Of a stretch of DNA of 64,000 bases, positions 1-8,150 are shown piece by piece. Numbering within the stretch: the first letter of the stretch is position 1; the number at the start of each line of letters is the position of its first letter. This DNA comes from an uncultured Clostridia bacterium (GTDB lineage Bacteria > Bacillota > Clostridia > Christensenellales > Borkfalkiaceae), in the NCBI GenBank assembly GCA_944346885.1, contig CALVMR010000014.1:1-64000 (forward strand), written 5' to 3'. A program made the translations under genes and the position numbers. The notes under the pieces were generated by a model. The model saw only the letters and a list, made by a program, of their open reading frames with translations, searched no databases and had not been told where the DNA came from.

Positions 1-21
1 CGATTCCCGCCGGGAGTACCA
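1..21 (+). tRNA. 3' end of a tRNA, truncated by the window edge
   Basis: The first 21 bases read as the end of a tRNA: the last five bases of a T-loop (CGATT), a T-stem strand CCCGC, an acceptor strand CGGGAGT, discriminator A and an encoded CCA at 19-21. The anticodon lies outside the window, so the identity cannot be given; a matching 5' acceptor strand would be expected upstream. A hairpin follows at 27-55 (arms GCAGGGCGT and ACGCCCTGC) without a clear T-run. A tmRNA 3' end was considered because its T-stem is often similar, but tmRNA acceptors normally end in CUCCACCA. Confidence 0.5.
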
Positions 22-63
22 TTTTCGCAGGGCGTGCCAATAGGCAACGCCCTGCACCGTTAC

Positions 64-93
64 AAAAAAGCTCCCGCACTTCGGGAGCTTTTT
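64..93. terminator. Bidirectional terminator downstream of mrp
   Basis: Perfect stem with GCTCCCG and CGGGAGC arms flanked by A and T runs on both sides. It ends the minus-strand mrp operon and could also stop plus-strand transcription from the tRNA at the left edge. Confidence 0.8.
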
Positions 94-98
94 CGCAT

Positions 99-908
99 TT
101 ATTCGATCGCTTTAAAAAGCGGGTCTATATAATCGCCCTCGTACAACTCGATCAAGCCGTTGTCGGCGCACTTTGTCAATGCCGCATCGAACGGGATACG
201 GGCAACCGCCCGCACTTTGAACTCTTCGGCAAGCTGCTCTACACGGCTCTTGCCGAAGATCTCGATCTTCTTTCCGCATTCGGGGCAAAGCACATAACTC
301 ATGTTTTCCACGATGCCGAGCACGGGAATGTGCAGCTTTTCCGCCATCGTGACCGCTTTTTTTACGATCATCGAAACCAGTTCCTGCGGCGTGGTCACAA
401 CAACGATCCCGTCCAGCGGAAGAGATTGGTAAATGCTCAGCGGCACGTCGCCCGTTCCGGGCGGCATATCCACGAACATATAATCCACCTCATCCCAAAT
501 AACGTCCGTCCAAAACTGCAAAACCGCACCCGCGATGACCGGTCCGCGCCAAATGACGGGTTCCGTTTCGTCCTCCAACAAAAGATTCATGGACATCAGG
601 CGAATGCCCGTTTTGCTGGAAACGGGCAAGATCCCCATCTCCGTGCCCATCGCCTTTTCCTCGACGCCGAACATCTTCGGAACGGACGGACCCGTAATAT
701 CCGCATCCAAAACGGCAGTCTTAAACCCGTTCCGCTGCGCCGTAACGGCAAGCATTGCCGTGGTCATCGATTTCCCTACGCCGCCTTTACCGCTGACGAC
801 ACCGATCACCTTTTTGATCTTGCTCAGTTCATGCGGTTTTACATGCATATCGCGCGAAGCGCAATCTTCTTTACAGCTGTTGCAATCGTGTGAACAATTT
901 TCCGCCAT
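99..908 (-). CDS. mrp: Mrp/NBP35 family Fe-S cluster carrier ATPase
   Basis: Cytosolic P-loop ATPase of 269 residues that in this family binds and passes on a [4Fe-4S] cluster. A cysteine-rich N-terminus (C5, C9, C12, C16) precedes a deviant Walker A GKGGVGKS near residue 43, and a C-terminal CPEC motif near residue 210 is the cluster-binding pair of the Mrp dimer. The start ATG is preceded by AAGGAG with good spacing. It is the last gene of a minus-strand run after the tautomerase (12-nt gap) and is followed by a strong terminator. Together with the Suf pair about 6 kb away it suggests local grouping of Fe-S functions. Family assignment is firm; the client proteins are unknown. Confidence 0.93.
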   Translation of the reverse strand: MAENCSHDCNSCKEDCASRDMHVKPHELSKIKKVIGVVSGKGGVGKSMTTAMLAVTAQRNGFKTAVLDADITGPSVPKMFGVEEKAMGTEMGILPVSSKTGIRLMSMNLLLEDETEPVIWRGPVIAGAVLQFWTDVIWDEVDYMFVDMPPGTGDVPLSIYQSLPLDGIVVVTTPQELVSMIVKKAVTMAEKLHIPVLGIVENMSYVLCPECGKKIEIFGKSRVEQLAEEFKVRAVARIPFDAALTKCADNGLIELYEGDYIDPLFKAIE

Positions 909-919
909 GGTCTTACTCC

Positions 920-1159
920 TTACAAAAGATCTTTCGGATCGTATTCCGCCTTTTTATAGACGCTGCTCTGCGGCTTATCCGCGATCTCCGCTTTGAACAC
1001 GCCCTGCCATTCCCGCGCGGTAAAGTCCTCTACCGTACAAGTAACATAATGCGGCGAGCAATGCAACTGCTCCGTCAGCGTTTTCACGAGCGCGGCGGCA
1101 AGTTTTTGCTTTTGCTCTTCGCTCCTGCCTTCCAACATTTTTACCGATATATGCGGCAT
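920..1159 (-). CDS. Tautomerase superfamily protein (4-oxalocrotonate tautomerase-like)
   Basis: Small protein of 79 residues starting Met-Pro; after Met removal Pro1 would be the catalytic base of the tautomerase fold. The MPHISVKMLEGRS start followed by a helix of the QKQKLAAALVKTL kind is typical. It is longer than the usual 60-65 residue 4-oxalocrotonate tautomerases, closer to the PptA/YrdN-like group. The Shine-Dalgarno AAAGGAGGGG lies just upstream. It sits between an ABC exporter and mrp with short gaps, so it is probably co-transcribed. The physiological substrate cannot be inferred. Confidence 0.8.
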   Translation of the reverse strand: MPHISVKMLEGRSEEQKQKLAAALVKTLTEQLHCSPHYVTCTVEDFTAREWQGVFKAEIADKPQSSVYKKAEYDPKDLL

Positions 1160-1173
1160 ACAAACCCCTCCTT

Positions 1174-2961
1174 TTATTTTGCGTTCATTTCCTTGTATAA
1201 ATTATAATACAAACCGCGCCGTTTAAGCAACTGTTCGTGCGTGCCTTCTTCGGCAATTCCTTTGTTTGCGATGAACAAAATGCGGTCCGCATTGCGAATG
1301 GTCGAAAGCCTGTGCGCCACAATGAAAGAAGTTCTTCCCCGCAGCAGCGCTTCCAAAGCGCTTTGAATGCGCTTTTCGATATCCGAAGAGACCGAACTCG
1401 TCGCTTCGTCCAAGATCACAACGGCGGGATCTTTTAAAATGATCCGCGCAAAACTGATGAGCTGCTTTTCCCCTGCGGAAAGCCCCTCTCCCTGTTCTGC
1501 CAATTCGGTATAATACCCGTTTTGCAGGCGGCGGATGCATTCGTCGGCGAAGATCGCCTTTGCCGCGGCGATGCACTCCTCGTCCGACGCCGAAGGGCGC
1601 CCGTAACGAATGTTGTCGATCACCGTTCCTTTAAATAAAAACGGGTCCTGCATGAGCACGCCCACATTTTGCCGCAGGGAGTGCAATTTGATCTTCCGCA
1701 CGTCGACCCCGTCGATCCGCACCGCTCCGCCCGTTACGTCGTAAAAGCGGGTGATGAGATTGATGACCGTCGTTTTTCCCGCTCCCGTCGGCCCGACCAA
1801 CGCGATGGTCTCTCCGGGGGAAACGTGCAGATCGAACCGCTGCAACACGTCTATCCCCTCTTCGTAGCCGAAGGTCACGCTGTCAAAATCCACCCTGCCC
1901 TGCACATTTTCCAACGCAACGCTATCCTCGCCGTCCGCAATGGCGGAAGGCGTGTCTATGGTTTCAAACACACGCTCCAAATTCGCGGAAACCTGCGCAA
2001 GGTTTTGCACGATGACCGAAAGCTGCGTGAGCGGAGCGGAAAACAGCGTCATATAGCTGAGGAACGCCACGACCGTTCCCGTAACCGCGGGCGCGCCCGC
2101 CTGCTGCAAAGAAAACGCCAACGCGTATAACAGCACGGTCCCCGCGTTCCAAAACAGTTCCACAACGGGCGTATTCAGCTCGTTGCGCCGAACAATGCGC
2201 ATCCAATATTTTGCGCTGTCTTGCTGCAAATCATGGTAGATCTGCTCGTTGTACGCGCTGCGGTTGTAATTTTGAATGATCTTTTCCCCCATGATGGATT
2301 CCACGAGGAAAGCCGATCGGTTGGAGACCTTGGCGCGGTGCGTGCGGAACAGCTTGCGGATGGCGCGGCGGATCAAAAAGATGCTGACCGCCAGCGGCAC
2401 AACGGCGCCGTACACCGCAAGCGTAAGCAGCGGGCTCAAAACCAGCATGATGACGGTGACGACCACGATCTTTACGATATTGAGAATAAACGTCATCAAA
2501 TAGTTGGTAAAAAAATCCGCCAACTCCGCTATATAATCGGTCACGCGGACAACGATCTTCCCCGCGGGGCGCCCGTCAAAGTAATCAAACGGCAGCTCCT
2601 GCAACTTATAAAAAATATCGTGACGGATATCGGCAATGATGCCGTGCCCCATCCGCCCCATGCTGCGCTGCTGAAAAAACGTGATGCCGATCTCCGCCGC
2701 GCCCGCCAAAACAAAGCAGCCGATCGCCACGGCAAACTGCCCGTATTCGCCCGCAAAACCGGGGATCACGTTGTTCACGATGTAGCGCAAAAGCAGCGGT
2801 GTTACCAACGAGGAGGCAACGGCAATGAGCATGAGCAGCAGCACAAAGACAAACAGCCGCCTGTGCGGCAGCGCATAGCGGAGCAGCCTGCGCAGGTTTT
2901 TCAGGTCGATCTTTTCTTTTTCGACCGCTTCGTCTTGAAAATACGTATTCCGCGCGCTCAT
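1174..2961 (-). CDS. ABC exporter half-transporter, subunit with catalytic glutamate
   Basis: Type I (MsbA/BmrC-like) ABC exporter subunit of 595 residues: about six transmembrane segments in residues 35-310, then a nucleotide-binding domain with Walker A GPTGAGKTT, a divergent signature LSAGE, and Walker B VILDEATSS that keeps the catalytic Glu. ATG at 2961 is preferred over the GTG six bases upstream because GAGGTG is spaced correctly for it. Its ATGA start overlaps the stop of the upstream partner. With that partner it should form a heterodimeric exporter with one degenerate ATP site, as known for BmrCD and TM287/288. The substrate (drug, lipid or peptide) is unknown. Confidence 0.9.
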   Translation of the reverse strand: MSARNTYFQDEAVEKEKIDLKNLRRLLRYALPHRRLFVFVLLLMLIAVASSLVTPLLLRYIVNNVIPGFAGEYGQFAVAIGCFVLAGAAEIGITFFQQRSMGRMGHGIIADIRHDIFYKLQELPFDYFDGRPAGKIVVRVTDYIAELADFFTNYLMTFILNIVKIVVVTVIMLVLSPLLTLAVYGAVVPLAVSIFLIRRAIRKLFRTHRAKVSNRSAFLVESIMGEKIIQNYNRSAYNEQIYHDLQQDSAKYWMRIVRRNELNTPVVELFWNAGTVLLYALAFSLQQAGAPAVTGTVVAFLSYMTLFSAPLTQLSVIVQNLAQVSANLERVFETIDTPSAIADGEDSVALENVQGRVDFDSVTFGYEEGIDVLQRFDLHVSPGETIALVGPTGAGKTTVINLITRFYDVTGGAVRIDGVDVRKIKLHSLRQNVGVLMQDPFLFKGTVIDNIRYGRPSASDEECIAAAKAIFADECIRRLQNGYYTELAEQGEGLSAGEKQLISFARIILKDPAVVILDEATSSVSSDIEKRIQSALEALLRGRTSFIVAHRLSTIRNADRILFIANKGIAEEGTHEQLLKRRGLYYNLYKEMNAK

Positions 2962-4811
2962 CGGCACACCTCGGTCTCTTCCGTCTCTTCTTCAAGTTCG
3001 GCGGATGCGGTTTGCAACTTCCAAATCTGCGCAAAAACGCCGCCCCGCTCGATCAGTTCGGCAAAAGTTCCCCGCTCGATGATCTCCCCGTCCTGCAAAT
3101 ACAGGATCTCGTCGCAGTCTTCCACCGCTGAAACGCGGTGCGCCGCAATGAACACCGTGCGCTCCGGATAATTTTCTCGAATGTTTTGCATGAGTTTGCG
3201 CTCGGTATCCACATCAAGCGCGCTGGTGGCGTCGTCAAAAATGAGAACGGGCGAATCTTTTACCAGCGCCCGCGCAATGGAAACGCGCTGTTTTTGCCCT
3301 CCGGAAAGCCCGAAGCCGCGCTCGCCAACGATGGTATCGTATCCGTCCGGCAATGTTTCGATAAAGGCGCTTGCCTGCGCCGCACCCGCCGCCTTCCGCA
3401 CCGCCTCGGAACGCACCTTCGGCACCGCAAAAGAAATATTGGCGTTGATCGTGTTGGAAAACAAAAACACGTCTTGAAACACATACGAAAACTCGGAACG
3501 GAGCTCTTCCAGCGAATAACTGCGGATATCCTTCCCCCCTAGTTCGATGCACCCTTCCGTTGCGTCGTAGATCCGCACCAAACTCTTTAAAAGCACGCTC
3601 TTGCCCGACCCCGTGCCGCCCATGACGCCGACTTTTTTCCCGTACGGCACTTGCAGGTCGATGTGCTTCAACAGCGCCTTTCCGTCCTCGGTTACGGAAA
3701 CGTCTTTCAACACGATATCGGGCGACGCGATGCCGCGGACGGGGCACTCCGGCTCTTGAATGCGCGATTTTCGCTCCAAAAAGGAACGGATGCGCCCGCC
3801 GGAGACCAAATAGAATTGCAGCTGGTACATGCTGTTGCCGATCTGCGTCAAGTGGTCCATGACCTTTAACACATAGGTGACGGCAGCCGTCATGATGCCG
3901 ATGGCAAATTCCCCCGCCAAAACGAGCAGCGTTCCGAGCGCCACCGTGGCAATGTACGCCGCCTGGCGGATCACGTTGAAAAGCAGCCCGTAACGCGAAG
4001 ATATGTTTACCTGCTCACAATAGGCGCCGCGCAGCTCCGCGTTTACGGCGTCGAACTTGTTCTCCTCGTACGCTTCGTTGGAAAAGGAGCGGATCAGGCG
4101 GACGGCGTTGATGTTCTCCTGCACGGTCAGGTTCATCGCCGCATTGCAGGTGCGGATCCGCTGCGAAACGCGGCGCGCCGCCCGCATGTAGCACACCAAC
4201 GCCGCAAGCAGGGCGGGCGCGATAACGGCGGGCAGCAACAGCATCCACGCACTGTTGAGCGCAAGAATGACGCAGGAAACGATCAATACAAAAAAGCTGT
4301 CTCCCAGCGTGAGCAGCGTGCGGGAATACAATTCTTTAAACGAAATGATATCCGAAGAGAGCGTTGTAAGCAGCTCGCCCGTATTGTAATCGGCAACGGT
4401 ACGACTGTCCAGCTCTACGAGTTTTTTATAAGTGGCGTCGCGCAGTTCGTTTTCCATGCACAGCCCGTTGTATTGGAACAGCACGTTGCGCACATACATC
4501 AGTATTTCGCGCAGCACGACAAAAACGGCAAATACCGCCGCCACCGAAAAAAACAGCCGCCATGTTTGCGGCTCGCCGAACCTTCCGCCGACAAGGAAGG
4601 AGAATATCCCGCCGCTACCTGCCGAAGTGCCGTCCTCCAAAACATAATCGACGAACAGCGCGCTTAAAAGAGGCAAAAGCAGCTCCATCCCGATCGCCAA
4701 AAAGCCGATGATTTGGCAAAACACGGCGCACGGGATATGCCGCTTCCAAAAGCGGCGCATGCCGTACCCGAATACGCCGCACTCCTCCTTTTGCACCCTT
4801 TGTTTTTGCAT
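2958..4811 (-). CDS. ABC exporter half-transporter, subunit with degenerate Walker B
   Basis: Partner exporter subunit of 617 residues from the chosen ATG at 4811 (MQKQRVQKEE); a longer reading frame exists upstream, but that stretch is basic and lacks exporter character. Six transmembrane segments precede an NBD with Walker A GGTGSGKSV, an intact signature LSGGQKQR and Walker B VLIFDDATSALD, in which the usual catalytic Glu is Asp. In heterodimeric exporters one subunit commonly has this replacement, so the pair has one consensus and one degenerate site. It is first in the operon with the second half-transporter, tautomerase and mrp. Confidence 0.88.
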   Translation of the reverse strand: MQKQRVQKEECGVFGYGMRRFWKRHIPCAVFCQIIGFLAIGMELLLPLLSALFVDYVLEDGTSAGSGGIFSFLVGGRFGEPQTWRLFFSVAAVFAVFVVLREILMYVRNVLFQYNGLCMENELRDATYKKLVELDSRTVADYNTGELLTTLSSDIISFKELYSRTLLTLGDSFFVLIVSCVILALNSAWMLLLPAVIAPALLAALVCYMRAARRVSQRIRTCNAAMNLTVQENINAVRLIRSFSNEAYEENKFDAVNAELRGAYCEQVNISSRYGLLFNVIRQAAYIATVALGTLLVLAGEFAIGIMTAAVTYVLKVMDHLTQIGNSMYQLQFYLVSGGRIRSFLERKSRIQEPECPVRGIASPDIVLKDVSVTEDGKALLKHIDLQVPYGKKVGVMGGTGSGKSVLLKSLVRIYDATEGCIELGGKDIRSYSLEELRSEFSYVFQDVFLFSNTINANISFAVPKVRSEAVRKAAGAAQASAFIETLPDGYDTIVGERGFGLSGGQKQRVSIARALVKDSPVLIFDDATSALDVDTERKLMQNIRENYPERTVFIAAHRVSAVEDCDEILYLQDGEIIERGTFAELIERGGVFAQIWKLQTASAELEEETEETEVCR

Positions 4812-4927
4812 ATATACTGCCCCGCAAAATGTTTCGATTGATATTATAGAGATAAATCTTTTAATGTCAACGGTTTGCAAAGAAAAAATTATTTTTTCCG
4901 CACGCGTAAAAAAATCCCGAAAATCGG

Positions 4928-4956
4928 TTGCAAATTCCATCCGTTTACGATACAAT
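4928..4956 (+). promoter_or_regulatory. Promoter of the SRP RNA gene
   Basis: TTGCAA (4928-4933), 17-bp spacer, TACAAT (4951-4956). The predicted start lies about 7 bases downstream, matching the 5' end expected from pairing of the RNA termini. Confidence 0.8.
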
Positions 4957-4962
4957 AGCTAT

Positions 4963-5228
4963 GCTGTGCTAGGTGGGGAGTTAGCGGTGCCCTGTATCTG
5001 CAATCCGCTACAGCAGAGCCGAAAGCCTCTTTCGGGCAGGCGTGTGGAAGGCCGCGCTCCGTAAGGGATGTTGATCGCAAGGTCTCATGCAACATGCCGC
5101 CGTGAACCGTGTCAGGATAGGGATATAGCAGCACTAAGCGGATTTGTATGTGTGCCATGAGGGAGCTTTGCAGGAGTTACCTGCGGTTTTAACGCTTCGG
5201 CATGTCCGTTCAACAGAGGATGCACAGT
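4963..5228 (+). ncRNA. ffs: Signal recognition particle RNA, large Bacillus type
   Basis: About 266-nt SRP RNA with an Alu domain as well as the S domain, as in Bacillus scRNA. The conserved Alu core (CTAGGTGGGGAG, AGCGGTGCCCTGTA, GCAATCCGCT) is present, the termini pair (CTGTGC at 4964-4969 with GCACAG at 5222-5227), and the helix 8 signature GTCAGG ... AGCAGCA is seen at about 5110-5135. The tip of helix 8 reads AUA-GGGA-UAU rather than the common UCC-GGAA-GGA, preserving a stem and GNRA-like loop. It scaffolds Ffh for co-translational membrane targeting. The exact 3' end is estimated. Confidence 0.93.
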
Positions 5229-5240
5229 TTTTTTGCAGGC

Positions 5241-5275
5241 AAATGCCCCGCACCGATCGGTGCGGGGCATTTTTC
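5241..5275. terminator. Bidirectional terminator between SRP RNA and the ZIP gene
   Basis: Perfect palindrome centred on CCGATCGG with 14-bp arms (ATGCCCCGCACCGA and its complement) and A/T runs on both sides, placed between convergent genes. Confidence 0.9.
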
Positions 5276-5335
5276 AAAAAGGTGAATTATACTATTAAGT
5301 GCAACAATCGGAGAAGCGGACGCGCCACAAAAACG

Positions 5336-6184
5336 TCAGGCAAAAAACGTTGCGCATACGTCCAATACCATCATCAGCGCAAACCCCGCGGCAATGCCGC
5401 AGGCGGTAAGCGTTTTCCCCTCCTCTAAACTTGCGGGGATCAGCTCCGCACAGGAAACGGCGATCATTGCCCCCGCCGAAAAGGAAAGCGCCCACGGCAA
5501 AAGCGCCGTGACCGCCCCTACCGCAACGGCGCCGAGCACGCCCGCAGGCACCTCCACACACCCGGAAAACTGCCCGTAAAAGAATGCGCGCGCCGCCGAA
5601 TATCCCTGCCTGCGCATCGGCACGGCAACGCACAGCCCTTCCGGAAAATTTTGGATGCCGATGCCCAGCGCCAGCAGCGCGGCGCCCGCCCATCCCGCTC
5701 CGGCTCCAAAAGCCAATGCGCCGAACGCAACGCCGACGGAAAGCCCCTCCGGGATATTGTGCAGCGTCATGGCAAAAAACGTAAGCGCGCCGCTCTGTTT
5801 TTTGCCGCTCTGCTTTGCGCCGCTTTGTTCTTTTTCGCCCTGTTTTGCGCCGCTTTGCTCCAAACTTTCTTTTGCCGCTCGCACGCGGCGGAGCACGATC
5901 TCGGCAAAAACGATGAAAAAGCTCCCCGCCAAAAACCCTGCGCCGAGCACCAGAGCCGAAAGCGCCCCCGCGCTTTCCAACCGCTCCGCGGCAGGCAGCA
6001 GCAGTGAAAAAAAACTTGCGGCGATCATGATCCCCGCCGCGCTCCCCTGCATCAGTGTAAGCACCGCGGGGCGGATCTTGCCGGAGAGAAATACAAATGC
6101 CGCGCCGAATGCCGTCATCGCATACGTAAACGCCGTTGCGATCAGCGCCTGTACCCACGCCGGCAGTTGCATCAGCCATTCCAT
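5336..6184 (-). CDS. ZIP family divalent metal transporter
   Basis: Inner-membrane protein of 282 residues with about eight transmembrane helices. Helices 4 and 5 carry the ZIP metal site: HNIPEGLSVG and QNFPEGLCVAVP. The ATG at 6184 was chosen because GGAGGAAG lies at ideal distance and the upstream extension is basic and non-homologous. The cytoplasmic loop before helix 4 is a low-complexity stretch made of repeated QSGAKQ-like units, where metal-binding histidines are often found in relatives but are absent here. Zinc or iron uptake is the family role; the actual metal is not determinable. Confidence 0.9.
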   Translation of the reverse strand: MEWLMQLPAWVQALIATAFTYAMTAFGAAFVFLSGKIRPAVLTLMQGSAAGIMIAASFFSLLLPAAERLESAGALSALVLGAGFLAGSFFIVFAEIVLRRVRAAKESLEQSGAKQGEKEQSGAKQSGKKQSGALTFFAMTLHNIPEGLSVGVAFGALAFGAGAGWAGAALLALGIGIQNFPEGLCVAVPMRRQGYSAARAFFYGQFSGCVEVPAGVLGAVAVGAVTALLPWALSFSAGAMIAVSCAELIPASLEEGKTLTACGIAAGFALMMVLDVCATFFA

Positions 6185-6270
6185 CCGCTTCTTCCTCCGT
6201 GCAAACGTCCACTGCCAGTGTATGAACGTGGCGCGCTTTTTGTGCCTCGCCTTTTTGAAAGAAACGAATC

Positions 6271-6296
6271 GGGCGTTCTGCCGCGGCAGAACGCCC
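6271..6296. repeat. Perfect palindromic hairpin between ZIP and suf genes
   Basis: A 13-bp-arm palindrome (GGGCGTTCTGCCG and its complement, no loop bases) followed by TTTT on plus. It lies about 85 bases upstream of the ZIP start, so it could be an extra terminator for plus-strand read-through or a regulatory element. Confidence 0.5.
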
Positions 6297-6309
6297 TTTT
6301 GCTGCAAAA

Positions 6310-6333
6310 GCCCGCCGCAAAAAAGCGGCGGGC
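6310..6333 (-). terminator. Terminator of the suf operon
   Basis: GCCCGCCGC and GCGGCGGGC arms with a six-base loop, followed on minus by TTTT. It lies 23 bases after the sufB/D stop codon. Confidence 0.75.
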
Positions 6334-6356
6334 TCCCCTTTAAAAATGTATCGGCG

Positions 6357-7274
6357 TCAACTCAAAAATCCTTGAATGACGGCGTTTTCCGCCTCCTGTT
6401 CGGTCAAACCGAGGCTCATGAGCTTGATCAGCTGTTCGCCAGCAATCTTTCCGACGGCGGCTTCGTGCACCAAACTTGCTTCCGTACTCACGGCGTCGAT
6501 CTTCGGTGTCGAAATGATACGCGCCCCATCCAAAACGATGCCGTCGCACTCCACGTGCCCGAAGCACTCATTCTTGCCGATAAGGTCGGAACGGAAATGC
6601 TGCAACGAATTGCCGCGCGCCACCGAGCGGCTCACGATATCCGCGCGGCTCCCTCTGCCGCGCAGCGTCACTTTAAAGTCGGTTACGGCGCGCTCCTGCC
6701 CGTCCGTCATGATCTTTTCTTTGACGAAAAGGCGCGCCTCCTTCCCCAGCGATGCAACCGTTTTCCGATCGGAATACGTAACGCCGCCCAGCTGTGTGGA
6801 TTCGAGGATAAAACAAGATTTTTCTTTGAGATAGATCTTTGTTACGGGGTCGAATACGCGCTTTCCGCTGCCGCTTCCGTTGGCGTAATGCCGTTCTACA
6901 TAGCGCACCTTGGCGTTTTTTCCGACGTAAAAGGTGTGTATGCCGTCGTGCTCGGCTGAATCGCAGGTATCGTTGTGGATCCCGCACCCGGCAATGATGG
7001 TGACGTCCGCACCCTCTCCGATATAAAAATCGTTGTATACCGTATCTTGGAAATTCCCCACCGTTAACAGCACGGGAATGTGCACCGATCTGTTTTTTAC
7101 GCCGGGGCGAACAATGATATCGATGCCGTCCTTATCCGTTTTGGATACGATCTCGATATCCTTATCGCAGCCGCGCGCCAACAGCGTTCCGTTTTTCCGG
7201 ATATTGAAGCTGCCTTCGGGGATCTCATGCAAGTCGGCAATGGTTTCCAGCAACTCTCTGTCTGTATTATCCAA
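6357..7274 (-). CDS. SufB/SufD family Fe-S assembly scaffold (minimal type)
   Basis: Protein of 305 residues from a TTG start at 7274, chosen because a near-perfect AAGGAGGTG precedes it and the SufC stop codon is one base away; the ATG further upstream lies deep inside sufC. The C-terminal half has the right-handed beta-helix character and conserved segments of SufB/SufD, such as RSDLIGKNECFGHVECDG and a later ALVHEA-like motif (EASLVHEAA). It is much shorter than SufB (about 470) or SufD (about 420), matching the compact SufBC (SMS-type) systems of anaerobes in which one SufB/D pairs with SufC. No SufS or SufU is adjacent. Confidence 0.87.
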   Translation of the reverse strand: MDNTDRELLETIADLHEIPEGSFNIRKNGTLLARGCDKDIEIVSKTDKDGIDIIVRPGVKNRSVHIPVLLTVGNFQDTVYNDFYIGEGADVTIIAGCGIHNDTCDSAEHDGIHTFYVGKNAKVRYVERHYANGSGSGKRVFDPVTKIYLKEKSCFILESTQLGGVTYSDRKTVASLGKEARLFVKEKIMTDGQERAVTDFKVTLRGRGSRADIVSRSVARGNSLQHFRSDLIGKNECFGHVECDGIVLDGARIISTPKIDAVSTEASLVHEAAVGKIAGEQLIKLMSLGLTEQEAENAVIQGFLS

Positions 7275-7275
7275 C

Positions 7276-7998
7276 TTACACCTCCTTGATCTGCATGGAG
7301 CACAGGGCGGGGCGCTGCGAAAGTTTTGCAAACATCTCCTCTTTTTTGCCCGCACTGACGACCCTGTCGTTTTCAAACAATACAATCTTATCCGCCGTTT
7401 CCAATATCCTGTGCTGGTGGCTGACGATGATCACCGTTTTATCGCGCAGACGGTTGAAAATGCGCACCAAGTCTTCAAAGCTCCACAAATCGATGCCCGC
7501 CTCCGGTTCGTCCAACAAAAACACTTCGCCGCCCTTGGCAAGCGCCATGGCAAGTTCGATGCGTTTGAGTTCTCCGCCGGAAAGGGTGCCGTCTACCTGT
7601 CTGTCGATGTAATCCCGCGCGCACAGCCCGACCGCGGAGAGGCAGTTGCACATTTGCCCGATATCCGGCTGCGCCCCGCCCGCAAGCCCCAGCAGCTTTT
7701 TTACGGTAATGCCTTTAAAGCGCACCGGCTGCTGAAAAGCGATCGTAAACCCCTTTTGCGCGCGTTCGGTTACCGAAAGGCCGGTCACGTCCTCGCCGTT
7801 GAACAATATACGCCCCGAAGTGGGCCGTTCCAGCCCCATCAGCAGCTTGATAAGCGTAGATTTACCGCTGCCGTTCGGCCCCGTGATGACGGTGACGGAC
7901 GCATCGCCGAAACAAAGATCTAAGTCTTTTAAAATATCCTGTTTTTTTCCGCTTGCCTCGTCTTTGACGGCATACGAAACTTTTTTGAGTTCTACCAT
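7276..7998 (-). CDS. sufC: SufC Fe-S assembly ATPase
   Basis: ABC-type ATPase of 240 residues: Walker A GPNGSGKST, signature LSGGELKR, Walker B VFLLDEPEAGID, all typical of SufC. ATG at 7998 is supported by GGAGAAG; an upstream ATG adds 11 unrelated residues. It drives conformational change in the SufB/D scaffold encoded immediately downstream. A consensus-like promoter lies upstream with an inverted repeat around the -35, suggesting iron or Fe-S responsive control, though no regulator is adjacent. Confidence 0.93.
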   Translation of the reverse strand: MVELKKVSYAVKDEASGKKQDILKDLDLCFGDASVTVITGPNGSGKSTLIKLLMGLERPTSGRILFNGEDVTGLSVTERAQKGFTIAFQQPVRFKGITVKKLLGLAGGAQPDIGQMCNCLSAVGLCARDYIDRQVDGTLSGGELKRIELAMALAKGGEVFLLDEPEAGIDLWSFEDLVRIFNRLRDKTVIIVSHQHRILETADKIVLFENDRVVSAGKKEEMFAKLSQRPALCSMQIKEV

Positions 7999-8044
7999 AC
8001 TTCTCCGCAGCGTCCTTGGCGCCGTTTGCATTCAAAACATGACC

Positions 8045-8074
8045 ATTATAGAGCAAGCGGCAACGCACTGTCAA
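8045..8074 (-). promoter_or_regulatory. Promoter of the sufC-sufB/D operon
   Basis: TTGACA (8069-8074), 18-bp spacer, TATAAT (8045-8050) on the minus strand, about 47 bases before the sufC start. Confidence 0.75.
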
Positions 8075-8092
8075 CAAAACAGACCGTTGCCG
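8058..8092. promoter_or_regulatory. Inverted repeat flanking the suf -35 (candidate operator)
   Basis: CGGCAACG (8058-8065) and CGTTGCCG (8085-8092) form a perfect 8-bp inverted repeat enclosing the -35 hexamer. Its placement would suit a repressor, but the binding protein is unknown. Confidence 0.45.
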
Positions 8093-8150
8093 CAGCATGG
8101 AAATCTTCGGAAAAACCGCTCCGTTTTTGTTTCCGCGCCCTTTTTCCGCG

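Noticed and set aside
1..21. tmRNA 3' end
   Set aside because: T-stem resembles tmRNA, but the acceptor strand CGGGAGT does not match the usual CUCC ending; a tRNA is more likely.
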